A DNA stretch of 7,858 bases from an uncultured Ruminococcus sp. Its GTDB lineage: Bacteria; Bacillota; Clostridia; Oscillospirales; Ruminococcaceae. The translations under genes and the position numbers were made by a program. A model generated the notes under the pieces. That model was not told the origin of the DNA and ran no database searches. It worked only from the letters and a program-made list of their open reading frames with translations. The stretch spans positions 1 through 7,858 of the forward strand of contig CAMWLD010000093.1 of assembly GCA_947175005.1 (NCBI GenBank), given 5' to 3'. Below, in pieces: positions 6,638 to 7,858 of the stretch; within the stretch, counting starts at the first letter, position 1, and every line of letters starts with the position of its first letter.

Positions 6638-7288
6638 GTGAAACGTTTTTTTAAAATGCTTGCTTTATCGGTATTATTAATCTCTGCGGTTTCATGTTCA
6701 AGTGCCGTACAGGATATGCCCGAAATCTCTGAGACGCTATCGGATACAACAGCCGTTAAATCCGAAACTCCGGCTACACCCGACGCAGAGGCCGAAATAA
6801 ATACAGAGGCTTCGCACATTGTAATGGTAGTTCTTTATGAAAATTACGCATGGAGCGAGGAACAGGAAATAAAGATAATCGACTCAAACGGGTCATATTA
6901 TTATTTTGACTATGAGGAAGGACCGGATGATTCAATTTGGTTTGACTTTGACGAAGATGACTGGTACAATACGCTGTATGATATTGCAGAGCTCGGAAGC
7001 GTTACCGAACTTAGCGATGAAGAAATGAATGTAATTTTGGATTTTTCCGAAAAATATGAAGAGGTTTCAAAAAACATATATTATAAAGAATATGAAAGCA
7101 CTTTAAGAGATTACGGAAGCGATTTTCTTTACGGCATATATAACGACGGCGGCAAGCCGAAATATGTTCTGTTGAGCCAATTCGGCAATGGAGTAAAATG
7201 CTTGGATGATGAGGATGTAATAAATTTTGCCAACCGAATGATAGATTTCGGCATTTTCCCTACCGGACATAAGAATTTTAAATATTAG
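6638..7288 (+). CDS. Hypothetical acidic, tyrosine-rich lipoprotein
   Basis: 216 residues with a GTG start. An AGAGG lies about 9 bases upstream. An internal ATG at 6656 would remove the basic KRFFK n-region, so GTG is preferred. Residues 1-20 are a signal peptide ending in the lipobox-like AVSC, so Cys20 should be lipidated and the protein anchored outside the cytoplasmic membrane. Residues 21-60 are a Ser/Thr/Ala/Glu/Pro-rich linker. The rest is strongly acidic and aromatic, including GSYYYFDYEEGPDDSIWFDFDEDDWYN (in pieces about 88-115) and KNIYYKEYESTLRDYGSDFLYGIYNDGG (about 145-172). I recognise no family. The many Asp/Glu and Tyr suggest a surface ligand- or cation-binding domain, but that is only inference. 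It is monocistronic, with its own promoter and a downstream hairpin, and its sequence is AT-richer than the minus-strand block. Confidence 0.85.
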   Translation: MKRFFKMLALSVLLISAVSCSSAVQDMPEISETLSDTTAVKSETPATPDAEAEINTEASHIVMVVLYENYAWSEEQEIKIIDSNGSYYYFDYEEGPDDSIWFDFDEDDWYNTLYDIAELGSVTELSDEEMNVILDFSEKYEEVSKNIYYKEYESTLRDYGSDFLYGIYNDGGKPKYVLLSQFGNGVKCLDDEDVINFANRMIDFGIFPTGHKNFKY

Positions 7289-7316
7289 TTTGTTTTTCTA
7301 TACTTAGCCGCTTAAA

Positions 7317-7362
7317 ATGCCAATCCCCCGCACGGTGTTAATGCTGTGCGGGGGATTGGCAT
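7317..7362 (+). terminator. 17-bp perfect hairpin after the lipoprotein gene, probable terminator without U-tract
   Basis: ATGCCAATCCCCCGCAC (7317-7333) and its exact complement (7346-7362) enclose a 12-base loop, a very stable stem with a C5/G5 core. It lies 28 bases after the lipoprotein stop, where a terminator is expected. On the plus strand it is followed by ATATATGCGC rather than a T-run; on the minus strand only four Ts follow. It may be a non-canonical terminator, an mRNA 3'-end stabiliser or an isolated palindromic repeat. Confidence 0.6.
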
Positions 7363-7463
7363 ATATGCGCTATAGAAACGGGCTTACGGCAAATTTTTGC
7401 GGCTTTGTTTTACCGTATCGGATAAGTACAGATAAAAAATATGAAAAAAATTTTCCAAACCTC

Positions 7464-7492
7464 TTGACAAATTTCGCAAGACGTGATATACT
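7464..7492 (+). promoter_or_regulatory. Sigma-A promoter of the SPFH gene
   Basis: TTGACA (7464-7469, perfect), a 17-base spacer and TATACT (7487-7492, 5 of 6), with TG one base before the -10 (extended -10). Initiation is expected near 7499, at the left edge of the dyad at 7499-7519. Confidence 0.9.
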
Positions 7493-7498
7493 CATAAT

Positions 7499-7519
7499 AT
7501 GATATCAAATTGATATCAT
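7499..7519. promoter_or_regulatory. Operator-like dyad at the SPFH transcription start
   Basis: ATGATATCAA (7499-7508) and TTGATATCAT (7510-7519) form a perfect 10-bp inverted repeat around a single A. Each arm contains TGATATCA, itself palindromic, so the site is also a direct repeat of that octamer with 11-base spacing, close to one helical turn. Its position from about +1 to +21 suits a repressor that blocks RNA polymerase. The cognate regulator is not in this window. Confidence 0.7.
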
Positions 7520-7548
7520 TTACATATTACCACCGGGAGGAAAACATT

Positions 7549-7858
7549 ATGAAAGAAAATGCGAATGAAAATGTAAAAAACACTGCTACCCACAATGAAA
7601 ACCATGACATAAAGGAAAACGCCGTTAAAGCGGCAAGCGGTATCCCCGCAATTATTCTGGGGGTTATCACAATAGTCCTTGCCATTGCCGCCATTATCTT
7701 TGCCGCAAAGGAGCTGAACGAGGCCGAGGACGAGCTGCGGCAGGCTGCTGTATGGTCGGTTCCCGTACTTGTGGCAGGCATAGTTTATTCAAGCATAGGC
7801 TGGCTGTGGATGATAGGTATCAAGGTCGTAAATCCCAACGAGGCGGCTGTTATGACCC
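7549..7858 (+). CDS. SPFH/band-7 (stomatin-prohibitin-like) membrane protein, 3'-truncated
   Basis: The ATG follows GGGAGG (7535-7540) by 8 bases, an ideal ribosome binding site. 103 codons are visible before the window ends. Residues 1-30 are hydrophilic and rich in Asn, Lys and Glu. A membrane helix spans about 32-53 (IPAIILGVITIVLAIAAIIF), a short charged loop 54-66 follows, and a second helix spans about 67-91. The sequence IKVVNPNEAAVMT at 91-103 matches the opening of the SPFH domain in Firmicute band-7 proteins, where VxPNEAxVxxxFG continues. SPFH proteins form oligomeric assemblies in membrane microdomains; the role of this one is unknown. Nearly all of the SPFH domain lies outside the window, so the call rests on this junction motif and the two-helix N-terminus. 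It is driven by the promoter at 7464-7492 with a dyad at its start site. Confidence 0.85.
   Translation, partial: MKENANENVKNTATHNENHDIKENAVKAASGIPAIILGVITIVLAIAAIIFAAKELNEAEDELRQAAVWSVPVLVAGIVYSSIGWLWMIGIKVVNPNEAAVMT

Noticed and set aside
7317..7502. 61-codon plus-strand open frame beginning in the hairpin
   Set aside because: Its start codon lies in the left arm of the 17-bp stem, it has no ribosome binding site, and it runs over the SPFH promoter.
7527..7781. 84-codon minus-strand open frame opposite the SPFH gene
   Set aside because: Antisense to a gene with an ideal ribosome binding site and recognisable protein; Ser/Ala/Phe-rich shadow content.

Overview
The window looks like chromosomal DNA from a Gram-positive anaerobe of the Clostridia, most likely a Ruminococcus-like gut or rumen member of the Oscillospiraceae. 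This is inferred from AG-rich ribosome binding sites, near-consensus sigma-A promoters, AT-rich spacers, a cytoplasmic type I pullulanase, an OmpR-type two-component pair and a Gram-positive style lipoprotein. No rRNA or other taxonomic marker is present, so the genus is a guess. No tRNA, rRNA, CRISPR array, transposase or phage gene was seen.

Layout. Bases 1-666 (+) hold the 3' part of a carboxymuconolactone decarboxylase-cupin fusion. A strong bidirectional terminator at 682-722 separates it from a convergent minus-strand block. Read in the direction of transcription, that block contains a type I pullulanase (6185 to 4230), an OmpR/PhoB response regulator (4127 to 3378), a protein resembling alpha/alpha-toroid (prenyltransferase/terpene-cyclase fold) proteins (3320 to 2268) and a membrane sensor histidine kinase (2206 to 785). 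The gaps are about 102, 57 and 61 bases. A near-consensus promoter lies upstream of the pullulanase at 6340-6368, and it gives a leader of roughly 150 nt with mutually exclusive hairpins. I see no convincing internal promoter or strong terminator, so the four genes could form one transcript.

The right-hand quarter is AT-rich and reads on the plus strand. A consensus promoter (6570-6597) drives a small acidic, tyrosine-rich lipoprotein of unknown function (6638-7288). A 17-bp perfect hairpin follows at 7317-7362. A second strong promoter (7464-7492) overlies a near-perfect operator-like dyad (7499-7519) and drives the start of an SPFH/band-7 membrane protein that runs off the window at 7549-7858.

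How the genes work together. The kinase and regulator are the only pair present and are presumably cognate, although the toroid gene splits them. The pullulanase would debranch alpha-glucans (glycogen or imported maltodextrins) in the cytoplasm. Whether the two-component system controls the pullulanase, the toroid protein or distant envelope genes cannot be read from the sequence. I found no clearly undescribed system. The most notable points are the operator at the SPFH gene, the split two-component operon, the structured pullulanase leader and the orphan lipoprotein.
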